From Halococcus qingdaonensis (GTDB lineage: Archaea > Halobacteriota > Halobacteria > Halobacteriales > Halococcaceae), in contig NZ_CP101943.1 of assembly GCF_024508235.1 (NCBI RefSeq), positions 496,001-560,000 on the forward strand: a stretch of DNA of 64,000 nt, written 5' to 3'. Every line of letters starts with the position of its first letter. Within the stretch, counting starts at the first letter, position 1. Position numbers and translations under genes: made by a program. Below are positions 35,477-43,625 of the stretch, piece after piece. The notes under the pieces are model-generated. The model was not told the DNA's origin. It did no database searches and worked only from the letters and a program-made list of their open reading frames with translations.

Positions 35477-35496
35477 TGTTGTATCAGTAGTGTTTT

Positions 35497-36537
35497 TCAG
35501 CCGAACATTTCGCCGAGACCCTCGCCTGCGTCGCCGCCGTCGTCATCATCGTCTTCGTCGTCGGCGTCAGTGTCGGGTTCGGACTCGGTGTCGGCCGATT
35601 GATCGTCGCTCGATTCGTCGTCGCCCGTCTCGGCAGGGGCCGTGACACCGCGGAGCTCCTCGGGCAGGGCCTCCTCGTCATCGATGTTGGCCGCGAGCGC
35701 ACGCATCTGTGCGTCCGCGCGGCTCACGAGATCGTCGGCGAGGGATGGGCTGGCGATCGCTGCCTCTAGGCCGAGGCTCTTTGCCTCGGTGCTGCCCTTG
35801 CCGAGCAGCGTCCCGGCGGTCTCTGCGGTCGGATAGGCTGCGTTGACCGAGAGGTTCCGCCCGGCGGCAGCGGCCGCCTCGACGTCCGCCCGGTACTCGT
35901 CGATGTCGATGGCCAGCTCGTCGGGTTCGAACAGGATGCCGTCGGCGTAGACGCTTCTGAGATCGAGACCCACTTCCTTGGGCTCGATCTCGAGCTCGCC
36001 GAGCACGTTCGCGAGGGTCGGGGAGACCTCCTCGCCCTCTTCCAATACTGTGGAGTCCTCGGTGACCTGGATCGAACCGTCCATGATCCGCGCGGCCGCG
36101 CCGACCTGCTGGAGTTCGCCGACGAACGGCCCCGGGTCGATCCCGGTGTCGCCCTCGGGGATCTCGATCGGGTTGGGTGCGACCTCGCCGGCGTTGATCG
36201 GTGCCGGGGTCTTCGAGGCTTCGAGCTCGCGGTAGAGACCGAACGGGTTGGCGTCGGCACCGATGAGTCCGACCTGTCCGTCGACCTCGTCGGTCAGCTC
36301 CTCGACGCCATCGTCGGCGTCGTCGAGCGCGCGCACCAGTAGCGTGTTGCGTGCGACGCGGAGCTCGGCCGAACCGTGGAGATCGCGGCGCATCGCCTGA
36401 AGCTGTCGGCTCGGAATCCCCGCGATGGAGACGATGCCGACGCTCTCGTACGTCTCGATGAGCTCGGCGAGATCGGCGACCTCCTCGCGCTTCCAGTCGG
36501 GAACCGTCTCGGTCTGGTGGTCGCCCTCGGCGGACAT
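35497..36537 (-). CDS. rpl10: 50S ribosomal protein L10 (P0)
   Basis: Base of the ribosomal stalk (uL10), 346 residues including an insertion domain typical of archaea, a helix region that binds L12 dimers, and an acidic tail ending GLGEMFG. Its ATG overlaps the stop of rpl1 by one base, so translation is coupled. Confidence 0.97.
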   Translation of the reverse strand: MSAEGDHQTETVPDWKREEVADLAELIETYESVGIVSIAGIPSRQLQAMRRDLHGSAELRVARNTLLVRALDDADDGVEELTDEVDGQVGLIGADANPFGLYRELEASKTPAPINAGEVAPNPIEIPEGDTGIDPGPFVGELQQVGAAARIMDGSIQVTEDSTVLEEGEEVSPTLANVLGELEIEPKEVGLDLRSVYADGILFEPDELAIDIDEYRADVEAAAAAGRNLSVNAAYPTAETAGTLLGKGSTEAKSLGLEAAIASPSLADDLVSRADAQMRALAANIDDEEALPEELRGVTAPAETGDDESSDDQSADTESEPDTDADDEDDDDDGGDAGEGLGEMFG

Positions 36538-37175
36538 CAGGCCACCTCCACGGACGGCCCCATCGTGGTTTTCACGTACATCGTGTCGATGTTGAGGGGA
36601 CCCTTCTCGAGGTTGGCTTCGAGTCGCCGGACGATGACGTCGATGTTGTCGGCGATCTCGTCGGCGCTCATGTCGGCCGCGCCCACTCGCGTGTGGAACG
36701 TCCGCCGGTCGCGGCTTCTGAGCTGCACGGTGTTCTTCATCCGATTGATCGTCTCGACGACGTCGTCGTCGGGCTGGAGCGGCGTGGGCATCTTCCCACG
36801 CGGGCCCAGCACCGTCCCGAGATACCGACCGATATCCTGCATCATGTCGGCCTCGGCGATGAAGAAGTTCGTCTCGCCGGCGAGGTCTTTGGCCTCGTCG
36901 TCGTCATCCCCGAGCTCTTCGAGCTCGTCACCGTCGAGGACGTCGTCGGCGACCTCCTCGGCGCGGAGGGCGGTCTCGCCCTCGGCGAAGACGACGATGC
37001 GGGTCTCCTGGCCAGTGCCTTCCGGAAGAACGATGCTCTCGTCGACGCGGTTCGATGGATCGTCGAGGTCGAGATCGCGCAGGTTGACGGCGAGGTCCAC
37101 CGTCTCACCGAAGTTCCGCGGTGGGGCCTCGTCGAGTGCGCGTGTCACGGCCTCTTCTATGTCCTGATCTGCCAT
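36537..37175 (-). CDS. rpl1: 50S ribosomal protein L1
   Basis: uL1, 212 residues, binds 23S rRNA at the L1 stalk. Starts [16 protein letters not shown]; the RNA-binding [15 protein letters not shown] segment and the C-terminal [14 protein letters not shown] are typical. In archaea L1 also represses its own operon by binding the mRNA leader (see 37176-37238). First gene of L1-L10-L12. An upstream extension of the frame is not supported. Confidence 0.97.
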   Translation of the reverse strand: MADQDIEEAVTRALDEAPPRNFGETVDLAVNLRDLDLDDPSNRVDESIVLPEGTGQETRIVVFAEGETALRAEEVADDVLDGDELEELGDDDDEAKDLAGETNFFIAEADMMQDIGRYLGTVLGPRGKMPTPLQPDDDVVETINRMKNTVQLRSRDRRTFHTRVGAADMSADEIADNIDVIVRRLEANLEKGPLNIDTMYVKTTMGPSVEVA

Positions 37176-37238
37176 TTTCCACCTCCGTAGTACGCCTTCA
37201 CGGCTGCTACGGCGTGAAACAGGCGACGCCTGTCTCGT
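37176..37238 (-). promoter_or_regulatory. Probable L1-binding mRNA leader of the rpl1 operon
   Basis: On the minus strand a GTTTAAAC box at 37259-37267 puts transcription start near 37238. This leaves an untranslated leader of about 63 nt, although leaderless mRNAs are the rule here. The leader contains CCGTGAAGGCGTACTACGG, an inverted repeat that resembles the L1-binding region of 23S rRNA. A leader of similar length with an L1 site is known for Halobacterium. Length and site are inferred. Confidence 0.65.
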
Positions 37239-37284
37239 CGTAAAACCACCGCCGTGTCCGTTTAAACTCGTCGAAGCGAACCGA

Positions 37285-37548
37285 CTACTCGACGAGGTCG
37301 GGTTCGTCGTCCTGTCGTGTCCACTCCAGTTCGAACTCGACGGTTCGCTCGGCCGCGCCGAATCGCGGGGACTCTTCTTCGACTTCGACCTCGAACTCGC
37401 AGGGGTCGGTCGGGTCGATACGGACGTGCTCACCGCCGACGGCGAGCGTGAGCTCACCCTCGCCGCGCAGCTCTTCGGCGAAACTCTCGAAGATATCGGC
37501 GACCGCCTCACGGCTCAGCTCGCGTTCGGTTTCGTACTCGTCGGACAT
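37285..37548 (-). CDS. Amphi-Trp domain protein
   Basis: An 87-residue small protein of the amphi-Trp family common in haloarchaea: an amphipathic helix ([19 protein letters not shown]) followed by four beta strands with the motif [14 protein letters not shown] and FEVEVEEE, ending FELEWTRQD. Function unknown; thought to bind a partner by the exposed strand. Start ATG 37548 instead of two codons earlier. It lies between L11 and L1 but is not a ribosomal protein. Confidence 0.8.
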   Translation of the reverse strand: MSDEYETERELSREAVADIFESFAEELRGEGELTLAVGGEHVRIDPTDPCEFEVEVEEESPRFGAAERTVEFELEWTRQDDEPDLVE

Positions 37549-37634
37549 GCCCACGAGGCTACTCTACAACGATGCCTAAACCTACCGGTACGGTTCGGAT
37601 CTGTGATATCGGAACGAGACGGTCGTTCGTGCAG

Positions 37635-38114
37635 TTACGCTTCCGCGAGCACGTCGTCGTACTGACCGTCATCGACGCGGTCGTCGAAGGTGCGTGCGTC
37701 CTCACCGTCGATGGTCACGCCGAGCGAGACGCAGGTGCCGGCGACTTCCTTGGCGGCGCTTTTGGTGCCGTAGGCCAGCAGGTCGGGCCCTTTCTGCTCG
37801 GCGACCTGTTTGACCTCCTCGACCGAGATGTCGGCGACGAAGTCCTTCTGGGGTTCGCCGCTGCCCGTCTCGAAGCCCGCCGTGTCCTTGACGAGCGCCG
37901 CGGTCGGCGGTACACCGACGGAGATCGAGAAGGCACCGTCGTCGTCGTAGTCGACGGTGACGGGGACTTCCATCCCGTCGAACGCTTCGGTTTCGTCGTT
38001 GATGTCGCTCACGACCTCCTGGACGTTCACCGGCGTCGGGCCGAGCTCCGGGCCGAGCGGCGGCCCCGGATCGGCCTCCCCGCCAGGAACGAGCACTTCG
38101 ATGGTTCCAGCCAT
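37635..38114 (-). CDS. rpl11: 50S ribosomal protein L11
   Basis: uL11 of 159 residues, binds the GTPase-associated centre of 23S rRNA. N-terminal MAGTIEVLVPGGEADPGPPLGPELGPTPVN and the C-terminal RNA-binding domain with GTCVSLGVTIDG are typical. A CTTAAC box lies 26-27 nt before the ATG (leaderless). Directly upstream of this box are the paired copies of a repeated 14-bp motif (38155-38186). Confidence 0.97.
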   Translation of the reverse strand: MAGTIEVLVPGGEADPGPPLGPELGPTPVNVQEVVSDINDETEAFDGMEVPVTVDYDDDGAFSISVGVPPTAALVKDTAGFETGSGEPQKDFVADISVEEVKQVAEQKGPDLLAYGTKSAAKEVAGTCVSLGVTIDGEDARTFDDRVDDGQYDDVLAEA

Positions 38115-38154
38115 ATCCGGAGAATCGTCGCCGCGAGGTTAAGGATTGCTTTTC

Positions 38155-38353
38155 TACTGTCGGTCGGAAGTATACTGTCGGACGGAACTGATCGGAAACC
38201 GTGAGGCGAACTATCGCTCGTTGCAGTGAATTTTCCCGATCCGAGCTCCACGTGCTTCCGTCAGACAGTATAGCTACCACTCGTCGTCGTGCGAGCGTTT
38301 CGTCGTCTCTCGGTTGTCACGGGAGCCCACGTCCCGAGCGCCGACCGACAGTA
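38155..38353. promoter_or_regulatory. Four copies of TACTGTCGG-type motif in rpl11/GTPase intergenic region
   Basis: TACTGTCGGTCGGA at 38155-38168 and TACTGTCGGACGGA at 38173-38186 lie in tandem on the plus strand. On the minus strand the same motif appears as TACTGTCTGACGGA at 38257-38270 and TACTGTCGGTCGG at 38341-38353. The first pair directly precedes the rpl11 core promoter (seen from the rpl11 side); the last lies 50-65 bp before the divergent GTPase gene. It looks like an operator set for the divergent promoters. No known regulator is recognised for it. Confidence 0.65.
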
Positions 38354-38405
38354 TCGGCGAGCGGATGTGAAGGACTTTTCGACGCCCACGCCTCATCTCC
38401 GGGCG

Positions 38406-39515
38406 ATGGGGCTGGAAGACGAGATCGAGGACCTCCGCGACGAGATAGCGGAGACGCCGTACAACAAGTCCACGGAGGCCCACATCGGGCGGCTGAAGTC
38501 GAAACTCGCCGAGAAAAAGGAGAAGCTCGAAAACCAGTCCTCCGCCGGCGGTGGCCAGGGCTACTCGGTCGAACAGACCGGTGACGCGACGGTGGCACTC
38601 GTTGGCATGCCGAGCGCGGGCAAATCCACGCTGTTGAACGCGCTCACGAACGCCGAAAGCGAGGTCGGCTCCTACGAGTTCACGACGCTCGACGTGAACC
38701 CCGGCATGCTCAAACACAAGGGAGCCAACATCCAGCTGCTCGACGTGCCCGGGCTGATCGAGGGCGCGGCGGGCGGTCGCGGTGGCGGCCAGGAAGTGCT
38801 CTCGGTGATCCGGACCGCCGATCTCGTCGTGTTCGTGCTCTCGGTGTTCGAGATCGATCGGTACGAACCGCTCGCGCGCGAACTCTACGAGAACAAGATC
38901 CGTCTCGACAGCCGGCCCCCGAGGGTTCGCATCACGCCGAAGGGCAAGGGTGGTATCGACGTCACGACCGCCCCGGAGGTCGATCTCGCCGACGACACCG
39001 TTCGTGAGGTGCTCCGCGAGCGCGGCTACGTCAACGCCGACGTCGCCATCACCGAACCCGTCGATCTCGACGGGCTGCTCGATGGGATCCTCGACAATCG
39101 GGTGTATCTCCCCTCGCTGGTCACCGTGAACAAGGCCGACCTCATCGAGCGCGACTATCTCGATACCGTGAACGAGGAGCTCCGCGAGCAGGATATCGAT
39201 CCGGAGGAGGCAATCTTCATCAGCGCCGCGGAAGGGAGAGGTCTCGACGCGCTCACCGATCGGATCTGGGAGGCGCTGGGACTCATCCGCATCTACATGG
39301 ACAAGCCCGGTCGCGGGACGGACTACGAGGAGCCGCTGATCCTGGAAGCCGGCCAGACCGTCGGCGACGCCTGCGAGAAACTCGGTGGCGAACTGGAAGA
39401 TCGGTTCCGCTTCGCGCGCGTCTCCGGTCCGAGTGCGAAACACGACGACCAGCAGGTCGGGACGGATCACCAGCTCCGCGACGAGGACGTCCTCCGTATC
39501 GTCGCGCGCCGCTGA
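38406..39515 (+). CDS. TGS-domain GTPase (DRG/Obg superfamily)
   Basis: A 369-residue GTP-binding protein. G1 VGMPSAGKST (66-75), G3 DVPGLIEG, G4 NKAD and a C-terminal TGS domain (about 295-369) are in the order found in eukaryotic DRG proteins; an N-terminal helical stretch EDEIEDLRDEI precedes. DRG-type GTPases assist translation and ribosomes. Position next to L11 fits. Start is the ATG at 38406 rather than 117 bp upstream, because the helical N-terminus of the family begins there. Confidence 0.92.
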   Translation: MGLEDEIEDLRDEIAETPYNKSTEAHIGRLKSKLAEKKEKLENQSSAGGGQGYSVEQTGDATVALVGMPSAGKSTLLNALTNAESEVGSYEFTTLDVNPGMLKHKGANIQLLDVPGLIEGAAGGRGGGQEVLSVIRTADLVVFVLSVFEIDRYEPLARELYENKIRLDSRPPRVRITPKGKGGIDVTTAPEVDLADDTVREVLRERGYVNADVAITEPVDLDGLLDGILDNRVYLPSLVTVNKADLIERDYLDTVNEELREQDIDPEEAIFISAAEGRGLDALTDRIWEALGLIRIYMDKPGRGTDYEEPLILEAGQTVGDACEKLGGELEDRFRFARVSGPSAKHDDQQVGTDHQLRDEDVLRIVARR

Positions 39516-39952
39516 TGGCTCGCGTCTCCGCCCGGCGACGACTACTCGCCGTGATCGTGCTCGGGCTCGTCCCGTGGACGATCGTCACCGGGGCGGTGCT
39601 CACGTTCGTCTTCCCGTTCGGGCTCGCGAACACGACGCCGCTGCATCTCACGCCGCTCACCGACTACCTCCGATTCGCCGGCGGGTTCGCCGCGCTACCC
39701 GGATTTCTGCGCGCGTGGCCGACGAGCGTGTTGCTCTACCTCGGCGCGCTGGTCAGCGCCGTCGGTGGCGTTCTCGGTCGCGAGGATCGGCGCGTGACGG
39801 GTGGGCTGCTCGTCCTCGCCGGCGTGAGCCATCTGGGTCTCGCCGTCGGCTTCCTGCGGACCGGCCGGCTGGCGATCCCGCTCGGGCCGGTTCTGGCGCT
39901 CGCGCTCGCGTGGTGGTGTTACTGGCCCGCGCTGCGGCGGACGGTCCCGTAG
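39515..39952 (+). CDS. TIGR04206-family membrane protein
   Basis: A 145-residue haloarchaeal membrane protein of unknown function with four helices (about 9-30, 47-66, 72-90 and 116-138) and a conserved FVFPFGLANTTPLHLTPLTDYL segment after helix 1. The ATG overlaps the GTPase stop by one base, so the two are co-translated. Hydrophobic throughout; no catalytic motif. Confidence 0.75.
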   Translation: MARVSARRRLLAVIVLGLVPWTIVTGAVLTFVFPFGLANTTPLHLTPLTDYLRFAGGFAALPGFLRAWPTSVLLYLGALVSAVGGVLGREDRRVTGGLLVLAGVSHLGLAVGFLRTGRLAIPLGPVLALALAWWCYWPALRRTVP

Positions 39953-39983
39953 TCTTTTGCCCGCGCGACGGGTACGGCGGCGC

Positions 39984-40751
39984 ATGGACGCACTGCTCGA
40001 TCACACGATGATGCGGGTCGCGGATCTCGACGAATCGATCGACTGGTACGCCGAGCATCTCGACTACGAGGAGAAGGGTCGGATGGAGGCCGACACGTTC
40101 ACGAACGTCTTCATGGGGCCAGCAGACGCCCACGAGGACGCTGCGCTCCTCGAGCTCACCTACAACCACGACGGGCGCTCCTACGAGCTCGGTGATGCGT
40201 GGGGCCACATCGCGGTCAGAGTCCCCGAAGGCGAACTCGAAGCGGCCTACGACGAGCTGATGGACGAGGGCGTCGAGGACTATCGCGATCCCGAATCCTG
40301 TGGCGGGCGCTACGCGTTCGTCGAGGATCCCGACGGCCACGAGATCGAGATCGTCCAGCGCGACCACGGGGCGAAATGGAGCATCGACCACACGATGATG
40401 CGCGTCACCGACGCCGACGAGCAGATCGGTTTCTGGACCCGGAAGTTCGAGTACGACGAACGCCCCGAGGGCCGCTGGGAGGCCGATTCCTTCGCGAACT
40501 ACTTCGTCGAGCCAACCGACGCGCCCGAGGAGGCGATGAGTGTCGAACTCACCTACAACTACGACGACCGCTCCTACGAACTGGGCGATGCATGGGGCCA
40601 CGTCGCGGTGCGCGCCGACGATCTCGACGATGCCTGGGACACGCTCATGACCCGCGGCGCGGCGGATTACCGCGATCCCGAATCCTGCGACCACCAGTAC
40701 GCCTTCACGAAGGACACCGACGGCCACGAGATCGAGATCGTGACGCGGTAG
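39984..40751 (+). CDS. VOC-family protein with two glyoxalase-like domains
   Basis: 255 residues formed by two similar vicinal-oxygen-chelate halves: residues about 1-120 (LLDHTMMRVADLDESIDWYAEHL ... DGHEIEIVQ) and 130-255 (SIDHTMMRVTDADEQIGFWTRKF ... DGHEIEIVT). Each half has the two-strand metal site with His and Glu (DHTMMRV, HEIEIV). The arrangement resembles lactoylglutathione lyase; substrate unknown. The neighbouring gshA (41036) supplies the low-molecular-weight thiol, which would suit a glyoxalase role. Confidence 0.85.
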   Translation: MDALLDHTMMRVADLDESIDWYAEHLDYEEKGRMEADTFTNVFMGPADAHEDAALLELTYNHDGRSYELGDAWGHIAVRVPEGELEAAYDELMDEGVEDYRDPESCGGRYAFVEDPDGHEIEIVQRDHGAKWSIDHTMMRVTDADEQIGFWTRKFEYDERPEGRWEADSFANYFVEPTDAPEEAMSVELTYNYDDRSYELGDAWGHVAVRADDLDDAWDTLMTRGAADYRDPESCDHQYAFTKDTDGHEIEIVTR

Positions 40752-40765
40752 CGGCAGCGGGTGCG

Positions 40766-41001
40766 GTCCTGGAGGATGAAGGGCGAACGAGCGAACGGAG
40801 TGAGCGAGTGAGGGCTTCGGCGGTGCTGTGCGGTTTGCGGTTCGGGACGGTTTGCGGAGCGGGTGGTGAGTGATTGTACCGCGAGCGAACGCAGTGAGCG
40901 AGCGGGCCGACGACCGACCGTAGGGAGGGAGGAGGTTTTTGGTCCAGATTTTGCCAGGGAGGGAGCGCGCCTCGCGCGCGACCGACCGCAGCAAAAGGTG
41001 G
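40766..41001 (+). repeat. Modular repeat element, copy C (upstream of gshA)
   Basis: About 236 bp with the five blocks I-V of the element at 5582-5898, in the same order and orientation: I at 40766, II near 40810, III near 40871, IV at 40937-40956 and V ending 41001. Spacers differ and are filled with GAGCGAACG...GTGAGCGAG type sequences. Its last base is two bases before the CTTTTAAT core promoter of gshA. Non-coding. Confidence 0.75.
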
Positions 41002-41035
41002 GCTTTTAATCGCCCGAGCGGGTAGCTGTGGCGCA

Positions 41036-42145
41036 ATGGACGTGGGTTCGGCCGACAACTTCACGCGGATGGGAACGCTGGGTGTCGAGGAGGAGTTCTA
41101 CATCGTCGACGATGCGGGGCGGCCCACGGCGGGCACCGACGAACTCGTCTACGAGATGGAGCCGCCGGCGATCCTCGACGACAGGCTGGCCCACGAGCTG
41201 TTCAAGTTCATCATCGAGACGCAGACGCCCATCTGTGAGGATCTCGCGGATGCGCGCGAGCAGTTCGTCGCGGTCCGTGAGGCGCTCGTCGAGCACGCCG
41301 CCACCCACGGCTATTCCATCGCGGCAGCTGGTCTCCATCCCGCAGCCCAGTGGCGCGAGCTCGAACATGCCGAGAAACCGCGCTATCGCGCTCAGCTCGA
41401 TCGAATCCGCTATCCACAGTTCCGCAACACGACGGCGGGGATCCACGTCCACGTCGGTGTCGACGACGCGGAGAAGGCGACGTGGATCGCGAACGAGCTG
41501 CGCTGGTATCTCCCCGTGATCCTGGCGCTGTCGGCGAACTCACCGTTCTGGAACGGGTTCGATACCGAACTCGCCTCCGCGCGCGCAAAAATATTCGAGG
41601 GATTGCCGAATACGGGGATGCCGACGCCCTTCGAGAGCTTCGCGGCGTTCCAGCGCTTCGAGCGGCGGATGGTCGAGTTGGGCTCCATCGACGACCGCGG
41701 CGCGCTCTGGTACGATGTGCGACCCCACACCGGCCACGGCACCGTCGAGGTGCGCGCGCCCGACGGCCAGGCCGACCCCGAGATCGTCTTCGCGTTCGTC
41801 GAGTACGTCCACGCGCTCGTGATGGATCTCGCCGAACGGTACAACGACCAGCGGGAACCCTGGGCGGCCTACCGATCTAACGGCCACGGATCGTCGGACG
41901 GACTTCGCCGGGAGTTCCTCGACGAGAACAAGTGGCGTGCGCTCCGGCACGGTCACGACGCGTCGTTCGTCGATCGCGAAGGAACGGGGACGATCGCCCT
42001 CGACACGCTCGTCGAGCGCGAGTGTGATCGCCTCGGGATCGACGGCATCGGCGCGGTCGCGGCCGCCGAGAGCGGCGCAGCCAGACAGCGCCGGCTCCTC
42101 CGCGAGGAGGGCCTCGACGCGCTCTGTCGGTCGCTCGTGCTGTGA
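41036..42145 (+). CDS. gshA: Glutamate-cysteine ligase
   Basis: Makes gamma-glutamylcysteine, the main small thiol of haloarchaea. The 369-residue protein is of the GCS2 type with [10 protein letters not shown] at 15-24 (the metal-binding Glu cluster), [15 protein letters not shown] and [11 protein letters not shown]. The C-terminus has a basic segment and terminates RSLVL. The ATG is about 29 nt after a CTTTTAAT box (leaderless), and the transcribed region directly follows the repeat element. Confidence 0.92.
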   Translation: MDVGSADNFTRMGTLGVEEEFYIVDDAGRPTAGTDELVYEMEPPAILDDRLAHELFKFIIETQTPICEDLADAREQFVAVREALVEHAATHGYSIAAAGLHPAAQWRELEHAEKPRYRAQLDRIRYPQFRNTTAGIHVHVGVDDAEKATWIANELRWYLPVILALSANSPFWNGFDTELASARAKIFEGLPNTGMPTPFESFAAFQRFERRMVELGSIDDRGALWYDVRPHTGHGTVEVRAPDGQADPEIVFAFVEYVHALVMDLAERYNDQREPWAAYRSNGHGSSDGLRREFLDENKWRALRHGHDASFVDREGTGTIALDTLVERECDRLGIDGIGAVAAAESGAARQRRLLREEGLDALCRSLVL

Positions 42146-42181
42146 GGAAGGCTTTTGCCCGGCGATCGACTCCGTTCGGAC

Positions 42182-42637
42182 ATGGACGACGATGCCGACG
42201 AGATCGAACCCGACGACGTCCGCGCCGAACTCGACCGCCAGCGAGCGGACGTCGTCGACGACCGGATGGACGAGGGGCTCGTCGATCTGCTCTCGCGGGC
42301 GCTCGACACCGACACGCGCACGCGAGTGTACGTCTATCTCCGACGACAGCCGGAGTCGACCGTCGAGGAGATCGCCACCGGCACGGGGTTGTATCCGGCC
42401 GCCGTCCGGCGTGTTCTCGACGAGTTCGACGACGAGCAGGTCGTCGAGCGCCACGACGGCGACGAATCGACGTACACGGCCGCACGACCCGACGAACTGA
42501 TCGACGCCGCGATCGATCGGTTCCGCGACGAACTCGAAGGGCTGTTCGCGCCGCGTCGCCGCGAGCGCCGAAACGGGGGGAGACGCTCCGAACCGGTGAC
42601 GATCCCCGTCGAAGCGGCCGATGACAACGAGCGGTAA
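42182..42637 (+). CDS. Winged-helix transcriptional regulator
   Basis: A 151-residue protein with an acidic N-terminus and a winged helix-turn-helix domain (about 40-110): LVDLLSRALDTDTRTRVYVYLRRQPESTVEEIATGTGLYPAAVRRVLDEF and a wing VVERHDGDESTYTA. The C-terminus is basic. Belongs to the haloarchaeal ArsR/TrmB-like set; target genes unknown. Start is the ATG at 42182 with a GCTTTTGCC box 26-31 nt upstream; a TTG 27 bases earlier is less likely. Confidence 0.8.
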   Translation: MDDDADEIEPDDVRAELDRQRADVVDDRMDEGLVDLLSRALDTDTRTRVYVYLRRQPESTVEEIATGTGLYPAAVRRVLDEFDDEQVVERHDGDESTYTAARPDELIDAAIDRFRDELEGLFAPRRRERRNGGRRSEPVTIPVEAADDNER

Positions 42638-42677
42638 GGAGCGACATCCCTAAGCCACGGGCGAGTCTGTGACGGGT

Positions 42678-43166
42678 ATGCAGGTCGCGCTCGGCGGCAC
42701 GTTCGACCCGATACACGACGGCCATCGACGGCTGTTCGAGCATGCCTTCGAGCGTGGCGACGTCACGGTGGGGCTGACGAGCGACGAACTGGCGCAGGAA
42801 ACACGCCACGAGGAGCGCCACGTTCGTCCGTTCGAGCAGCGACGGGCGGATCTCGCCAACGAGTTGTCCGCCCTCGCCGACGAACACGACCGTTCGTACG
42901 AGATCCGTCGTCTCAGCGAGCCGACCGGCATCGCCGTCGAGGAGGGGTTCGACGTACTCGTCGTCTCGCCCGAGACCGAAACCGGCGGCAAGCGCGTGAA
43001 CGAGCGCCGCCGCGAGCGCGATCTCGACCCCCTCGACATCGAGGTCGTCGATCATCTTACTGCCGAGGACGGCGGCATCGTCTCCAGCACGCGCATCGTC
43101 AACGGGGAGATCGACGAACACGGCAGCCTCACGCCCGAGCGCGAGGGTCGCCCGCACCCGAACTGA
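42678..43166 (+). CDS. coaD: Phosphopantetheine adenylyltransferase (archaeal CoaD)
   Basis: Converts 4'-phosphopantetheine and ATP to dephospho-CoA. 162 residues; nucleotidyltransferase motif LGGTFDPIHDGHRRLFEHAF (T/HxGH type) at 5-24, and the ISSTR-like SSTRIV segment at about 135. Archaeal type, clearly distinct from the bacterial enzyme. Adjoins the previous regulator by 40 bp, and its stop abuts the convergent TFB-like gene. Confidence 0.9.
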   Translation: MQVALGGTFDPIHDGHRRLFEHAFERGDVTVGLTSDELAQETRHEERHVRPFEQRRADLANELSALADEHDRSYEIRRLSEPTGIAVEEGFDVLVVSPETETGGKRVNERRRERDLDPLDIEVVDHLTAEDGGIVSSTRIVNGEIDEHGSLTPEREGRPHPN

Positions 43167-43475
43167 TCACCACTCCGGCGGATCGAGCCCTGCTTCGTCG
43201 AGGACGTCCCGCCAGCGTTTCTGGACCGTGAGCCGCGCGACGCCGACAGCCTCGGCGACGGTCGACTGGGAACGCCGGTCGCCGGCGATGAGCGCGCCGG
43301 CATAGAGGCTCGCCGCCAGCACCGCCCGTTTCGACCGCTCGCGTTCGGGCACCGTCGAGAGGAACAGGTCGGCGGCGCGCTCGCGGGCCCTGTCGTCGAG
43401 CGAGAGCTCGTCGGCTGCCGTATCGAGTTCGGCGAGCCACTCCTCGTTCGCGAGTTCGTCGCGCGCCCGGTACAT
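43167..43475 (-). CDS. Mini TFB-like protein (single cyclin-type repeat)
   Basis: A 102-residue protein whose second half (LAASLYAGALIAGDRRSQSTVAEAVGVARLTVQKRWRDVL) matches the C-terminal cyclin repeat and recognition helix of transcription factor B. The N-terminal zinc ribbon, the B-reader/linker and the first cyclin repeat are absent. It could act as a DNA-binding regulator or compete with TFB for BRE or TBP. Small TFB-like proteins of this kind are known in haloarchaea without assigned role. Confidence 0.75.
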   Translation of the reverse strand: MYRARDELANEEWLAELDTAADELSLDDRARERAADLFLSTVPERERSKRAVLAASLYAGALIAGDRRSQSTVAEAVGVARLTVQKRWRDVLDEAGLDPPEW

Positions 43476-43572
43476 GGCCGAGGATAGGGTCTACAGGGGA
43501 TAAATGGTCCGCGGGCCGTCGTTCGGCAGATCGGAACGGCCAGCCATGCTCGGATTCGTCCCAATCAGTTGT

Positions 43573-43618
43573 GAGGGAGGAGGGTAGAAAGTAGGGGAGA
43601 GGAGAGGGTGGAGAAGAG
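43573..43618 (-). terminator. Purine/pyrimidine tract after tyrS
   Basis: 46 bp of which only three plus-strand bases (43585, 43592 and 43609) are not purines; no other such tract stands out in the window. On the minus strand it reads as a C/T-rich run beginning eight bases past the tyrS stop. Pyrimidine-rich tracts are a known archaeal termination signal. A role is inferred from position. Confidence 0.5.
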
Positions 43619-43625
43619 TCGGTCG

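Noticed and set aside
33719..35602. Plus-strand open frame of over 600 codons opposite the TctA permease and rpl12
   Set aside because: Translation is Arg/His/Gln-rich and repetitive; the minus-strand genes explain the coding signal.
35138..38114. L11 and L1-L10-L12 as a single operon
   Set aside because: The amphi-Trp gene and separate promoter boxes before rpl11 and rpl1 argue for at least two transcripts.
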